From Artocarpus heterophyllus (Eukaryota > Streptophyta > Magnoliopsida > Rosales > Moraceae), in the NCBI GenBank assembly GCA_025403435.1, contig CM046348.1:19133679-19197678 (forward strand): a stretch of DNA of 64,000 nucleotides, read 5' to 3'. The notes under the pieces were generated by a model, which saw only the letters and a program-made list of their open reading frames with translations, was not told the origin of the DNA and did no database searches. A program made the position numbers and the translations under genes. Positions 20,520-30,657 of this stretch are shown here, piece after piece. Position 1 is the first letter of the stretch. The number at the start of each line of letters is the position of its first letter.

Positions 20520-21150
20520 TATCTTGATCAATGAAGAGTAATCTAGATTAATACTTAGGATTATATAAGCTTTGCAAATTCAGGCTTCAGAAGCCGATGA
20601 GATTGACCAATATAGTTTTATGCGCGAATGTCTCATTATTAATTCACCTAGGCACATATCTATCAAGCTTTATGGCATGAAGTGGAAAAGTAGTGATGAA
20701 TACGAGTATCGTCCACAAACGAGAGTAAGAGTAGAGTTAGTGATATGTGCTCTTTTCTTAGGTGATGTATATACATTAAATATTCGTTATAGGTTTCATT
20801 TTTAATTTTATAGATGGTTTAAAGAGGAGAATAAGTTTTTAGAAGAAAAGGCAAAAATTTCCCTCGTATGGTTCAATCTTATTTTGTGATTGGCGTCCGT
20901 GGACAAATGCTTAATCTAAACTTAGAAACATGAAATTGGAAAACGATAAGAATGGAGAAAACTTATTTTAAAAAATCAAGATGAGTAAACGACAAAAATT
21001 TCAACATCCTGTGAATGAGTAAACGACGTTGAAATGTTGAAACGACAATATTTGATAACTAATGTATAGACGATTAAAATCAAGAAGCAACAAGCGTCAG
21101 GAAAACGACAACCGTGGGAAAGTTGGCGATAACATAGAAACCACTATAAG
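20520..21150 (+). repeat. Downstream-flank direct repeat, copy 2 (partner 19150-19890)
   Basis: Matches the earlier copy through gaagagtaatctagatta, gttagtgatatgtgctctttt, tgattggcgtccgtggac, and the CGAC-rich tail (gtaaacgacaaaaatttcaa, ggaaaacgacaaccg, gcgataacatagaaacca). Confidence 0.75.
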
Positions 21151-21449
21151 GTTCAAGGGGCTCTTTGCATTTGATTTATGTCACTAAAAAAATTGTAAAG
21201 AATGCCACGTCATATTATCATACCATATTTAAGAATACCAAATATATCTTAAAAGGTATCTGACCGATAATCATCATGATATTAGTATTTAACCAAGATA
21301 CTAACTAGCATTCAACCGCAATACTGGTATCTAGCCAAAATCCACCGTAATACTAGCTACTAACCATCATTATACCGATTGGTATTTACTGTTACCGGCA
21401 GCACCACCGTCGTCGGAATACTTTAAAAAATGTAGAACAAAACCACAAA

Positions 21450-22040
21450 AATTCACAAGCAGTTCACATAATAATAATGATGATGATGATGATGATGATG
21501 AACACATATCTCCTTTAGCAACCAAAAAAAATCAAACACACATCTCAAGTCGGAGATAGCCACCACAGCACAATGGTTGTCGTGTGCGGGGCGGCTAATC
21601 TGAGCGGAGATCTCTCCTTCTTTGTTGCCGACACTGGTCTCGACGCATGAGATCTCCATGACAGTCTTGATGGAGTTGCAAGCTCGGCAAGGGAGCATTG
21701 ACACACAGTGACTCCGTCTATAGCCCCATGAGAGAAAGGAGAGACAAGGTAGAGAGAGAAGCAGAGAACGGCTCCCAAACTTCGGCCATGGTTGGTCCAT
21801 GCTTGTCCCATAGTTCCTGAAGTTTGGTCATCGTTGGTTGTTCGCAGTTGGAGTCAAACATAGTCCAACAATGTTTAGCTTCGACAAACGGAGGTGGAGG
21901 CGCGGCGGATCTGGCGGTGTTGTTTCTGCCATTGAAGCAAACGGCTTGAAGAGGGAGAGAAGAATAAGAGGGATGACTGGAGGAGAGAGAATGGCAGTGA
22001 GGGAGAGAGGAAAAAAAAACCTAATGAAGATAAGGATATA
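21450..22040. other. GC-rich gene-like block with a GAT microsatellite and GA-rich end
   Basis: A (gat)n run at 21476-21500 is followed by GC-richer sequence and then GA-rich DNA (21950-22015). Open frames of up to 115 codons on the minus strand look like no known protein. The layout matches the blocks at 12.8-13.25, 40.92-41.45 and 54.2-54.5 kb. Confidence 0.35.
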
Positions 22041-22477
22041 TTAGTCTTTTTATTTTGTTATGTTATATAGAATCAAATAGTTTTATGTTGTATGGCATAA
22101 ATCAATCCACACATAAAAAAGGTGGTATGAAGCATAAATATCTCAAGTTTCCCGATATGTATGAAATGGAAAAGGAAGTATAAAACAACAAGAATGTGGA
22201 AAACAGCACAAAAAATGAACGACAAGATGAAATAGGGCATTAGGGAAAGACAATCACCAATTGGAAATGACAAAAATAAAAAAACAACAATAAAAATACA
22301 CGTCTATGACTCTATAGAATAGAACAGACAGTAATTTCGAAAAGGATTATTTATCTTTTGTTATACCCTTTGTTTTGGTTTATTTGAAAGATATATTCTC
22401 ATAAATGCCACTTTTTGATTCTCAATTTTTTAAGCTATAAGATATAAAAAACTTTTTATACCATAAACTTGACGAGA

Positions 22478-22650
22478 TGTCCCACTGGAACATGTTTTGT
22501 GTCTCATCAGGATATGTTCTATGTCCTACCAGGATATTTTGTATCCCACTAGGACATTTTTCAAGTCTTGTCAGGACATGTTTTATGTCCCATCAGGATA
22601 TTTTGTGTCTCATCAATATATGTTTTATGTCCTATTAGAATATTTTTTAG
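22478..22650. repeat. Minisatellite of about 8 units of 20-23 bp
   Basis: Units of the type tgtcycaycaggayatkttt follow each other from 22479 to about 22650. Long (22 bp, ending gttttg or gtttta) and short (20 bp, ending attttg) variants partly alternate. A single related unit recurs near 22800. No coding potential is evident. Confidence 0.75.
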
Positions 22651-22959
22651 CCATTTGGTATTGTTTTCAAAATAGGTGAAAATGTTTTTGTTTTGAAAAA
22701 TCAGAATTTTTAGAAAATTTTGCTGAGAGTGTTTTTAAAATTTTACCTCAAAAAATGTATAAAAATATTTTTAAAAATTTTGAAAATAAAACCAAACGGG
22801 GCCTTTTTATGTCTCGTTTTTGTGTGCCATAGGGATATTTTTGTTTCTCCTTTCTTTCTCTCTTTATACTCTCTTTCTTATGCCATCGTTGCCTCATTTT
22901 TGGTAAACCAACGACATCATCATATGTCACTAGTGGCCAAACAATATTAAAAAACAGAG

Positions 22960-23094
22960 AAAAATATAAAAATAACTAAATAGCGCCACTTCAACAACAA
23001 CAAAAGCAAAAACAATTGATGATCTCCACTGGATCTGGCCAGACAGAGGTCGAAGATCCCATCGATCAGATCGAACAAAGTTGTAGAATTGTCC
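22960..23094. other. Left half of the transposon-like block split by the Gypsy array
   Basis: GC-richer sequence (cactggatctggccagac, gaagatcccatcgatcag) ends at tgtcc (23090-23094), the target duplication, and resumes at 40918 after the Gypsy array. Both halves share wording with the other GC-rich blocks of the window. Confidence 0.5.
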
Positions 23095-25781
23095 TGTAAC
23101 ACCCGCCTATTTTTATATAACGGACCACGTTAAGTTAGTAACGCTATTAAAGAATGTTATTAATAAATAACGTTATATGATATGATATGTGATGTGCATG
23201 TTACTAATTTTTTATGTCAAGATTTGTGACAGGTGACGACCGCATGGAATCGTTGTGCTCTAGTGTTCATGTGAAATTATAAATATATGATTATTTATGA
23301 TGCAATGATGTGTGAATGTTTTATGTTATGGCATTTATTGACAGATCGGCAGGCCGAAGAGGGAAAATCGACAGGCCGAACAAAGCTGACAAACAGTCAG
23401 CAGAAATCTCTCCAGAGTTATGACTGAGTTAATTACGTTAATTGGGTGAATTAATGTGATTAATTGGCATAATAATGGAATGTTTTTATCAGTTAAGGAA
23501 ATTAAAGGAATAGATTTGTATTATATTAAGAGGTTTCCTATTTTTAGAAGGTAAATTTAAGGTAAGATTGATAATGTTTGACCTTCCTTTTCTTTTTTTT
23601 TCCTCCTTTCCCACGCCAATCACTCTCTTATCAGTCAGATTTTTCTGACTTAATGAAGGCCATGAATGCTCATTATGTTTATTACGTTAAAAGAAAATTA
23701 ATTAACGTTTCTTCTTTTTATTAATTTTATTTTTTTCTCTCTCTCAAAAGTCTGAGACATTTTTTTTCTGACTTTCTAATCTTCCTCTTCTTTTCTTCTT
23801 CACGAAATTTCTCTCCCGTGAAAATTTTTGAGTATATTGAAAGAAAAAGTTTTGTTTCGTTGGTGAATTCAAGAATTTCGAGAAGAAACTTCAAGGTATG
23901 AATTCAGTTTTTTTGGTAAATGTAAAAAGATGTTCTCCTCTTCAAACTTCGCCTACAATATCCTCTCTAGGTATTGTGTTTTGTTTTGTGATGCTCATGA
24001 GTATTATGTGTGATGTTTCTTCACGTTTTATGTCATTTTAACGTTTTATGAAAAATAAATATTCTGTCTTCTACCCCTCACAGTAAAATGTTACTGTTTA
24101 ATTTTGAAGGTATGAAAAATGTAATGATTATTCTATAGGTAAAGAATGATGTTTTCGTGAAAAGTTGTTAATTATGCTTATGTATGAGTATGTAAGATGG
24201 ATGTATTTTATGATTATGAAATGTTTTGTTTTATTTAAAAGATAATTATGTTTAGATGTAGGGTTTTGAATAATATTTAAAATATGAGATGAGTGTATGG
24301 ATATTTTATGATAAGTATTGATTTTTTTATTGCATCTTAAAATGGATATATGGCATGGACACTTAAGGAAGCGAGCACAACGAGACCGCGGTGTCGTCAC
24401 CAAGTGCAATATTAAGGTTAAGTAAGCTATCGATAAAGTAAGTACATTCTCACCTGCAACATGACACTTTTTCAAGGTTTAATGATATGTTTACAAGGAT
24501 TTTCCTGATGATTTTATGATGATTTTTCTTAAAGGATTTCTTATGTAAAGTTTTTCATGATTTAAAGTTATGCATGTATGATGATTATGGTATGTTTCAA
24601 AGTATGAAAATTATGTATATATGTATCACCTAATAAGTGTTGCACACCCAATGTTATAAATGATATGTTATGATGTCATGTTGGTTTGGGATTAGCTACC
24701 CTTCTCCTCTCATGACGGCGCGCCAATGATGATGTTTATGGTGCAACACTTGGGCCCTTAAGAATAAAAAAATATATATATGGAATAAATTTTAAAATGG
24801 TCAATATTATGAAAGATATGTTTCTATGAAATTGTGCTTAAGGCACTTTTATGATACGATGATGATGATGATGATGATGATGTTTATGAAATGTTTTAAA
24901 TTGTGAGAATTTTATGTACTTACTAAGCATTAGCTTATTCATGTTTTATATGTCATGTTGCAGATAAGGGTAAGAGAGTCATGGAATAGGTGGAGGACAT
25001 GGAACGGCGTGTGAGCAACATGAACGATGAATTGTAACCGGAAGCACGCCAAGAAGAAATGAATTTATGATTTAATAAAATTATATATTTTGAACATATT
25101 ATATGTTGAGTTTTTTTAAGAATACTTATATTATGGTTTTATAAGTTATTTTATCATTTTTTTATGAAATATGATCTTCCGCTATATTTTACGTAAAGTT
25201 AGAACGTTTTAAATTTTTCTTCCAAAGTAGATTTGGTCTCGGACGGCCTGCCGAACTCTGTGTCCGGCCTGCCGAAGACCAGAAGATCGGCCGACCGATC
25301 TATTTTTCGGCCTGCCGAACCTGGATAAATTTTTGGTCCCAATTACAAAGCTTCTGCCGGCCTGCCGGTGGAAGACGCTCCGGCTTGCCGATGTTGTTCG
25401 GCTTGCCGAAGTCCCAAGTTCGGCCTGCCGAACCGTGGGAATAAGTGGATTTCAAAGATGTGGTGATCAAAGTGATTTAATGTGAGATTTTAATAAGTCT
25501 TGATTTTACTATTGGATTATCAATTATTATTAAATAAGTTCATGAATAATTTAAGTATAAACGAATAAATTATGTTATGGAATAAAATCAAACTATGTTC
25601 TTCGAAACAACGTAAGTTTTAAAAAAAAAATTGTATGAATGGATCCTGGTAATGTAAGTTTAAGTACTTTTAAAATCTATAGTACGATTGAGTTGATATT
25701 ATCTATGAGTTTAATTATTTAAGCATGTATGAATGTAAGTATGTAACGATATCTGTGACGTCCGAATTAAGGGGTGTTACA
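23095..25781 (+). repeat. Gypsy LTR 1 (2687 bp)
   Basis: Bounded by TGTAACACCC and GGGTGTTACA. In its 5' part it differs from both other LTRs: A at 23151, a 6-T run near 23210, GA instead of AG near 23370, a 9-T run near 23590, C instead of T in cttcgcc near 23949, and A at 24057. In its 3' part it is identical to LTR 2 at all sites checked. A cluster of TTCGGCCTGCCGAA-type words lies at 25238-25437 and a GAT microsatellite near 24860-24882. Confidence 0.95.
25238..25437. repeat. CGGCCTGCCGAA motif cluster in the Gypsy LTR
   Basis: About seven copies of cggcytgccgaa-like words occur within 200 bp of otherwise AT-rich LTR. Two copies in the opposite sense (cggcaggccgaa type) lie near the LTR start at 23345-23380. 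The cluster is repeated at 32801-33000 and 40364-40563 in the other LTRs. The motif is nearly palindromic, so it could form hairpins or bind a dimeric protein; either role is inference. Confidence 0.75.
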
Positions 25782-25786
25782 GGCTT

Positions 25787-25798
25787 TGGTATCAGAGC
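25787..25798 (+). other. Primer-binding site, Gypsy internal copy 1
   Basis: TGGTATCAGAGC, complementary to initiator-Met tRNA, five bases after the LTR end. Confidence 0.9.
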
Positions 25799-25989
25799 GA
25801 ATCTTTCGATTACAATTCATATCACCACACGTCAATCCAAGTCCTCCAAGTAAGTTTGTTAGATGTACTGATGCAAGTATGATAATAAGATTAAGGTTTG
25901 AATGTTTAATGATTAATGACATAGTAATGAAAACCTGTCTCATAAATAGAAGATGAATTTTAAGTCCTTATTATTTTAGGAAATTTACG

Positions 25990-27111
25990 ATGGACGGCTA
26001 TAGAAGAATGCAGACCCACACCCAGTCTAACGAGAGACTTATGACGATGATCGCTGAACTACAAAGGCAGTTGGAGGATCAACGACGGGAAATAGCTGCA
26101 TTAAGGGCCAACAGCCAGAATGGTGAACAACCAGGCAATGATGTGCCTCCTCCTCCTCCGCAGCCACCAGTACAAGTAAATGAAGTCCCAGTTCCTGCTG
26201 CTGAACCAAGAGCAGCCTATCAGGAACCTCTTTTGGTTAGATGGAAGAGAGTCAAGCCAGCTGACTTTGAGGGTTCTAAGGACCCGTTAGTCGCTCAAGG
26301 ATGGTTAAAGACAATTGAGGCTACCTTACGACTCATGGATTTCACGGATAATGAAAAGGTCCTCTGTGCCTCGTACTGCCTTACTATGGAGGCCAGGATA
26401 TGGTGGGATGGCATCGAACAGAGCAGAAGTGTTGAAGAAATGTCATGGGCTGACTTTGTTCACAAGTTCAACACGAAGTTCTTCCACATGAATGTTACGA
26501 GGAAACATTATGAGGAGTTCGAAAGCTTACGTCAGGGGGATATGACAGTCACTGATGTGGTGACAAAGTTTGATCAACTTGCTCGTCTGTGTCCAGGGAT
26601 GGTTATGAATGAAGATGAAAGGGTCAGAAGGTTGATAAGAGCCCTTAGACCAGACATTGCTGCAATTGTTGATGGGGCAAGTCCGCCAAGGACCCAAGAG
26701 CAGGTTGTTATGAGGGCCCAACGTGCTGAGTTCCATTTGTCAAAGTTAAGAAGGAATCAGCCTCAGCCCAACCAGCAAGCCAACAATGCTAATAGCCAGA
26801 ACCGTCCTTCCCACAGGAACAACAACAACAGCAACAACAACAGTCAAAACTGGAGCAACAATAAGAGGAAGGGCAATCCTCAACAACAGCAGGGCCAAGA
26901 CAACAAAAGGCACAATGATGGTCAACGCAACAACAATGACAGGCGATTCCAACCATGTGCCAAATGTGGAAAGAAGCATCCGGGGGAATGTCGACTGGGA
27001 ACGAATCAATGTTTCATATGTGGGTGTGAAGATCATTTCGTAAAGAATTGCCCCAAATTGATAAATGCCAATGCCCCACAGAGACCTAATCCTCAGGCCC
27101 AGCTGCATTAG
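25990..27111 (+). CDS. Gypsy Gag, copy 1
   Basis: A 373-residue capsid protein. The N-terminus has a short coiled-coil-like stretch (LQRQLEDQRREIAAL, about 23-38) and a proline run. The retrotransposon Gag core lies at about 91-230 (FEGSKDP, WWDGIEQ, FNTKFF), followed by an Asn/Gln-rich basic linker (about 255-315) and a CCHC zinc knuckle at 341-354 (CFICGCEDHFVKNC), preceded by CAKCGKKHPGEC. It ends with TAG (27109-27111) directly followed in the same frame by ATG and the protease. In this clade Gag and Pol are normally one frame, so the TAG is either a mutated CAG or a readthrough stop. I favour mutation because a second stop interrupts Pol. Confidence 0.9.
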   Translation: MDGYRRMQTHTQSNERLMTMIAELQRQLEDQRREIAALRANSQNGEQPGNDVPPPPPQPPVQVNEVPVPAAEPRAAYQEPLLVRWKRVKPADFEGSKDPLVAQGWLKTIEATLRLMDFTDNEKVLCASYCLTMEARIWWDGIEQSRSVEEMSWADFVHKFNTKFFHMNVTRKHYEEFESLRQGDMTVTDVVTKFDQLARLCPGMVMNEDERVRRLIRALRPDIAAIVDGASPPRTQEQVVMRAQRAEFHLSKLRRNQPQPNQQANNANSQNRPSHRNNNNSNNNSQNWSNNKRKGNPQQQQGQDNKRHNDGQRNNNDRRFQPCAKCGKKHPGECRLGTNQCFICGCEDHFVKNCPKLINANAPQRPNPQAQLH

Positions 27112-28653
27112 ATGCAAGCCTCCCTTGAAGGGCCACTAATTAGTCAAGGGAGACTTGAAGCCCCACCAACGACTGCCCGAATCTATACCATGACAAAGGA
27201 ACAAGTGGCTGCAGAAGCCTCCAATGTGGTCACAGGTCAGATAACAAGCTTATGTAATGATGTTTATGTTCTTTTTGATACGGGTGTCACGCATTCTTTT
27301 GTGTCTATGTCACATGCTAGGAAGTTAGGGGTTCGTTTAGAGCCAATGAGACAGGGATTCACTACGACACTACCCTCCGGGGAAGTGATATTATCCACGC
27401 ATTGTTTGCGTGTAGTACCCCTATGGATTTCTGATAGGGAACTTTTCGTCGACCTCATTGTGATCGACATGCATGACTATGACATGATTCTTGGGATGGA
27501 TTTCCTAAGCAAGTATAATGCCGTGATCGAATGCCGGAAACGAAAGGTGATCTTCCATCCTAAAGGTGATCAGAAATTTGTTTATGTTGGCGAGACCAGG
27601 AAGAAACCCCACATGTTGTTATCGGCAATGAAAGCAAGGAAGCTGTTAGCAAGTGGCTGTATGGGCTATCTGGCAAATGTTGTAGACAAAAGCCAAGAAG
27701 GAAAGACAAGAATTAAAGATGTGCATGTTGTTCATAAATATGAAGATGTGTTTCCTGATGATCTGACGAGTCTACCGCCAGAAAGAGAAGTTGAATTTGA
27801 GATTGAGCTCGCTCCAGGCACCGGACCAATCTCAAAAGCTCCTTACAGAATGGCCCCAGCAGAATTAAAGGAGCTTCACACGCAATTAAAGGAGTTGCTT
27901 GACAAAGGATTTATCAAGCCAAGTCACTCACCGTGGGGTGCACCAGTCTTATTTGTGAAAAAGAAGGATGGCACTATGAGACTCTGCATCGACTACAGAG
28001 AACTGAACAAGGTGATGATCAAGAACAAGTATCCGTTGCCTCGAATTGATGATTTGTTTGATCAGCTCAAGGGTGCATCGGTGTTCTCAAAAATTGATCT
28101 ACGATCAGGATATCACCAGTTGAAGATTAAAGAAGGAGATATCCCCAAGACTGCGTTCAGGTCGAGGTATGGTCACCATGAATTTGTGGTTATGCCTTTC
28201 GGTTTGACGAATGCACCTGCTGCCTTTATGGATTTAATGAACAGGGTATTCAAGGATTTTCTCGATAAATTTGTTGTTGTATTTATCGACGATATTCTTG
28301 TCTACTCGAAGAGTCAGGAAGAGCATGTGGAGCATTTAAGGATCGTGCTGGAGACTTTAAGAAGACACCAGCTTTATGCTAAGTTCTCTAAATGCGAGTT
28401 TTGGCTTGATAAAGTGTCATTCCTAGGGCATGTCATTTCAAAGGATGGGATAATGGTAGACCCTACGAAAGTAGAAGCTGTACTCAATTGGAAGCAACCG
28501 ATGAATGCAAGTGAAATAAGGAGTTTCTTGGGTCTAGCAGGTTACTATCGGAGATTCGTAGAAGATTTCTCTAAGATAGCAGCTCCACTCACAAACTTAA
28601 CTCGCAAAGGAAGGAAGTATGAATGGACGGATGCATGTGAAAAGAGTTTTTAA
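27112..28653 (+). CDS. Gypsy protease-reverse transcriptase part of Pol, copy 1
   Basis: 513 residues in the same frame as Gag. The aspartic protease shows D56-T57-G58 ([10 protein letters not shown]); reverse transcriptase begins near residue 215 with the AP(Y/F)[10 protein letters not shown] region, then [16 protein letters not shown], and the active-site FIDD at 391-394 ([10 protein letters not shown]). The RT thumb ([12 protein letters not shown]) is present. It ends at TAA (28651-28653) within CEKSF, where the family has Gln; CAA to TAA is a single C-to-T change. No frameshift was seen and the key catalytic residues are intact, so damage is limited to the two nonsense codons. Confidence 0.9.
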   Translation: MQASLEGPLISQGRLEAPPTTARIYTMTKEQVAAEASNVVTGQITSLCNDVYVLFDTGVTHSFVSMSHARKLGVRLEPMRQGFTTTLPSGEVILSTHCLRVVPLWISDRELFVDLIVIDMHDYDMILGMDFLSKYNAVIECRKRKVIFHPKGDQKFVYVGETRKKPHMLLSAMKARKLLASGCMGYLANVVDKSQEGKTRIKDVHVVHKYEDVFPDDLTSLPPEREVEFEIELAPGTGPISKAPYRMAPAELKELHTQLKELLDKGFIKPSHSPWGAPVLFVKKKDGTMRLCIDYRELNKVMIKNKYPLPRIDDLFDQLKGASVFSKIDLRSGYHQLKIKEGDIPKTAFRSRYGHHEFVVMPFGLTNAPAAFMDLMNRVFKDFLDKFVVVFIDDILVYSKSQEEHVEHLRIVLETLRRHQLYAKFSKCEFWLDKVSFLGHVISKDGIMVDPTKVEAVLNWKQPMNASEIRSFLGLAGYYRRFVEDFSKIAAPLTNLTRKGRKYEWTDACEKSF

Positions 28654-28656
28654 GAG

Positions 28657-30621
28657 TTGAAGAAAAGATTAACGACGGCTCCAGTGTTGGCAATTCCTGA
28701 GGGAAATGATGGGTTCGTAATCTATATTGATGCATCCAAGATGGGCCTAGGAGCTGTATTGATGCAAAATGAAAAGGTGATTGCTTATGCTTCAAGGCAA
28801 CTAAAGGATTATGAAAAGAACTATCCTACTCATGACCTCGAGTTAGCAGCAGTCGTCTTTGCATTAAAGATATGGAGACACTATTTATATGGGGTCCAAT
28901 GCAAGATATTCAATGATCATCAAAGTCTGAAGTATTTCTTCACGCAAAAAGACCTGAACATGAGACAACGAAGATGGCTAGAGTTGGTGAAGGATTATGA
29001 CTGTGAAATCCTTTATCATCCTGGTAAAGCTAACCGAGTAGCTGATGCTTTAAGTAGGAAGTCAGTTGCCACATTGATGTCTATGCAAGCAATGTCTTCA
29101 CCTTTAAGGAAGGAAATTTTAGACTTCGGTCTAGAACTTATAGCAGGTCAACTATCAGCACTCTCTCTTGCTCCGACAATGTATGATGAAATTCGGAGTA
29201 AGCAAGATGACGACGTAAGCCTTGTAAGGATTAAGCATGAAATAAAAGAGGGAAAATGTCAAGAGTTTTGTATTGCTGATGACGAAACTCTGTACCTGAA
29301 GGATCGTTTATGTGTTCCCAATGTTGATAATTTAAGGGAGAGGATCTTGGCAGAAATTCATGACACTCCTTACTCTATTCATCCAGGTGCAACGAAGATG
29401 TATAATGATCTAAAGGGTAACTTTTGGTGGTTTGGAATGAAACGTGATGTTGCAAAGTATGTGAAGAAATGTATGACATGTCAGCAAGTAAAAGCTGAAC
29501 ACCAGAAACTGGGTGGTGAACTACAGTCTATTCAAATACCTGAATGGAAGTGGGAGGAAATAGCAATGGATTTCATTACCGGCTTACCCAGAACTACGAA
29601 CGGCTATGATGCAATTTGGGTAATTGTGGATCGGCTGACGAAGACGGCGCATTTCATTCCTATCAAGATCACTTATTCCATGGAACGATTAGCAGAACTC
29701 TATGTTAAGGAGATTGTACGACTACATGGGATTCCCAAGTCAATTATCTCAGATCGTGATGGTAGGTTCACATCTAAATTTTGGAAAAGTGTCCAGAATG
29801 CAATGGGAACCAGGCTTCATTTCAGTACATCTTTTCATCCTCAGACTGACGGCCAAACAGAGAGGACGAACTTGATTTTAGAAGATATGCTACGAGCATG
29901 TTCTCTCGATTTTAAGACCAGCTGGTGTAAAATGTTGCCATTAGCAGAGTTTGCTTACAACAACAGCTTTCAGGCGACAATTGGAATGGCACCATATGAA
30001 GCACTGTATGGACGGAAATGCAGGTCACCTATATGTTGGCACGAAGCTGGTGAAAAGAAGTTGATGGAAAGTGTTGATGCTGAAAGAACCGACTTTGTAA
30101 ATGAAACTTCTAAGATGATAAAGTTGATAAGAAAAAGAATAGAGACTGCTCAAAGCCGTCAAAAGAGTTATGCTGACAAAAGAAGAAGACCTTTAGAGTT
30201 CGCTGTAGGCAAATATGTGTTCTTGAAAGTTGCACCAATGAAAGGGGTTATGAGGTTTGGGAAGAAAAGCAAGTTAAGCCCAAGATTCATCGGTCCTTAT
30301 GAAATTGTTAAACAAGTAGGCAAAGTAGCTTATCAGCTGAAGTTGCCATCTGAAATGTCCGCAATACACGATGTATTTCATGTCTCCATGCTGAAGAAGT
30401 ATGTTCCGGACCCTACGCATGTGATTGAGCCACAAGTGATCGAGATACGAGAAGACCTAAGTTATGAAGAAAAACCAATGAAGATACTCGATCGAAAAAC
30501 TAGGACTTTGAGGAATAAAGAGATTCCATTGGTCAATGTGTTATGGCGAAATCAGCAAGTTGAAGAAGCTACATGGGAACGTGAAGATGACATGAAAGTT
30601 TTGTATCCACATTTGTTCTAA
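28657..30621 (+). CDS. Gypsy RNase H-integrase-chromodomain part of Pol, copy 1
   Basis: 654 codons continuing the same frame after the TAA. The first codon of the open frame is TTG, so no independent start is implied. RNase H begins [14 protein letters not shown]; integrase has the H2C2 finger (H242 to C272/C275), and catalytic D305, D366 and E402 with the D,D-35-E spacing (MDFITG, SDRDGRF, GQTERTN). The C-terminus ([18 protein letters not shown]) is the chromodomain-like tail of Tekay/Del chromoviruses, thought to direct integration to particular chromatin. A polypurine tract and LTR follow within 40 bases. Confidence 0.9.
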   Translation: MKKRLTTAPVLAIPEGNDGFVIYIDASKMGLGAVLMQNEKVIAYASRQLKDYEKNYPTHDLELAAVVFALKIWRHYLYGVQCKIFNDHQSLKYFFTQKDLNMRQRRWLELVKDYDCEILYHPGKANRVADALSRKSVATLMSMQAMSSPLRKEILDFGLELIAGQLSALSLAPTMYDEIRSKQDDDVSLVRIKHEIKEGKCQEFCIADDETLYLKDRLCVPNVDNLRERILAEIHDTPYSIHPGATKMYNDLKGNFWWFGMKRDVAKYVKKCMTCQQVKAEHQKLGGELQSIQIPEWKWEEIAMDFITGLPRTTNGYDAIWVIVDRLTKTAHFIPIKITYSMERLAELYVKEIVRLHGIPKSIISDRDGRFTSKFWKSVQNAMGTRLHFSTSFHPQTDGQTERTNLILEDMLRACSLDFKTSWCKMLPLAEFAYNNSFQATIGMAPYEALYGRKCRSPICWHEAGEKKLMESVDAERTDFVNETSKMIKLIRKRIETAQSRQKSYADKRRRPLEFAVGKYVFLKVAPMKGVMRFGKKSKLSPRFIGPYEIVKQVGKVAYQLKLPSEMSAIHDVFHVSMLKKYVPDPTHVIEPQVIEIREDLSYEEKPMKILDRKTRTLRNKEIPLVNVLWRNQQVEEATWEREDDMKVLYPHLF

Positions 30622-30643
30622 GTTTCGAGGATGAAACTTTTAT

Positions 30644-30656
30644 AAGGTGGGGAGAA
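30644..30656 (+). other. Polypurine tract, Gypsy internal copy 1
   Basis: aaggtggggagaa immediately before LTR 2; the primer for second-strand DNA synthesis. The identical tract before LTR 3 is at 38207-38219. Confidence 0.8.
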
Positions 30657-30657
30657 T

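Noticed and set aside
24128..24475. A 115-codon minus-strand open frame found identically three times (also 31691-32038 and 39254-39601).
   Set aside because: It lies in the Gypsy LTR and recurs only because the LTR recurs; its composition is that of AT-rich DNA and it matches no protein.
23345..25437. CRISPR-like array from the repeated CGGCCTGCCGAA words.
   Set aside because: Spacing is irregular, units are short and imperfect, there are no cas genes, and the context is a plant retrotransposon LTR.
26746..27117. A 123-codon minus-strand frame rich in Val/Leu opposite Gag (and again at 34309-34680).
   Set aside because: Mirror frame of the Asn/Gln-rich Gag linker; hydrophobic only as a by-product of the opposite strand.
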